Positions 63,703 through 64,000 of a stretch of 64,000 nucleotides of DNA are shown here, one piece after another. A program made the translations under genes and the position numbers. Positions within the stretch are counted from its first letter, which is position 1. Every line of letters starts with the position of its first letter. Source of the stretch: Allobaileyella intestinalis (GTDB lineage Bacteria > Bacillota > Clostridia > Peptostreptococcales > Anaerovoracaceae). The stretch spans positions 248,001 through 312,000 of the forward strand of contig NZ_VUNB01000002.1 in assembly GCF_009695865.1 (NCBI RefSeq), in the 5' to 3' direction. A model generated the notes under the pieces. It did no database searches, was not told the origin of the DNA, and saw only the letters and a program-made list of their open reading frames with translations.

Positions 63703-64000
63703 TTCCATGATATATGCAGGAAGTTGTATATCATGGAGCGGAGGGGACGAATTTTCCATGATATACGAAAAAGTTCTCATATCATGGAAGGGGAATTGAA
63801 AATATTCCATGGTATACGGAAAAGTTCTCATATCGTGGAAGGGGACTGCCAAAACATTCCATGATATATGAAAAAATACTTATACCATGGAACCCGGCGT
63901 CAAAACCTTCCATGGTATATGGAAAAAATCCTATATCATGGAACCCGGCGTCAAAACCTTCCATGATATATGGAAAAAATCCTATACCATGGAACCAGCG
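63703..64000. repeat. Tandem array of six 36-bp palindromic elements, 51-bp period (runs off the window)
   Basis: Six units begin at 63703, 63754, 63805, 63857, 63908 and 63959. Each is an imperfect palindrome with arms TTCCATGRTATA and TATAYCATGGAA around an A-rich centre of about 12 bases. Spacers are 15-16 bases; the fourth and fifth are identical, the first three differ. All units share one orientation of the asymmetric centre. It lies 70 bases after the tuf terminator in an otherwise gene-free stretch and may continue beyond the edge. The role is unknown. Confidence 0.9.

Noticed and set aside
63658..63964. Minus-strand repeat proteins encoded by the palindrome array
   Set aside because: Open frames arise because 51 is a multiple of three; the 52-base step at the third spacer breaks the frame, and there is no ribosome binding site or known domain.
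63703..64000. CRISPR array
   Set aside because: Repeats are 36 bp but are full palindromes, spacers are only 15-16 bp and two are identical, and there are no cas genes in the window.

Overview
The window looks like a chromosomal segment of a strictly anaerobic, amino-acid- or sugar-fermenting Bacillota of class Clostridia. The evidence is a complete rnfDGEAB set with the end of rnfC, a sensory-type [FeFe]-hydrogenase protein, clostridial-type ribosomal protein leaders, strong AGGAGG ribosome binding sites, sigma-A type promoters, and a gene order from radA to tuf that follows the Bacillus subtilis order. A family such as Anaerovoracaceae (Family XIII) is plausible, but I cannot fix it from sequence alone. 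I saw no tRNA, rRNA, phage, transposase or CRISPR locus.

Left part (1-16800): the Rnf ferredoxin:NAD+ oxidoreductase operon, closed by a strong terminator, then a cation/proton antiporter and a class I/II aminotransferase. Next is a divergent pair of transcription units, a Gx-type membrane protein plus a NusG-domain-II protein on the minus strand and ApbE flavin transferase plus a MocR-type regulator on the plus strand. ApbE is the enzyme that attaches FMN to RnfD and RnfG, so this block is functionally linked to the rnf operon. Then come BirA, a SurE-isochorismatase-like fusion, a B3/B4 protein, an OFA-type MFS carrier and an HI0933-type flavoprotein.

Metal block (16954-24000): a DJ-1 protein fused to a zinc-less cytidine-deaminase-like domain; then CsoR and a Cu(I) ATPase (CopA) whose C-terminus is a complete CopZ-like chaperone preceded by its own perfect internal ribosome binding site; then feoA, feoB and a small Cys-rich FeoB-associated protein behind a promoter with two dyads of DtxR-family type.

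Middle block (24200-36250): a group-C-like sensory [FeFe]-hydrogenase with a PAS domain, translationally coupled to a SpoIIE-type phosphatase, RarA and methylglyoxal synthase; AsnRS; an EF-G paralogue; RadA; and an OmpR/histidine kinase pair.

Right part (36500-64000): carD-yacL-ispDF-proS-two chromate transporter halves-cysS-mrnC-thyA-folA-rlmB-rpmG-secE-nusG-rplKAJL-rpoBC-rpsL-rpsG-fusA-tuf. This is the ancestral Firmicute information-processing superoperon with local losses (no disA, gltX, cysE, sigH or rplGB-type L7Ae gene at the expected places) and insertions (proS, chromate transporters, thyA-folA). An L1-type hairpin, an L10 leader with attenuator and tandem hairpins before rpoB control the ribosomal and RNA polymerase genes. 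The window ends inside a tandem array of 36-bp palindromes with a 51-bp period downstream of tuf.

Best leads: the CopA-CopZ fusion with the retained internal start, the palindrome array, three proteins that keep the fold but lack key catalytic residues (DJ-1/deaminase, SurE/isochorismatase, MocR without its PLP lysine), and the hydrogenase-sensor/phosphatase module.
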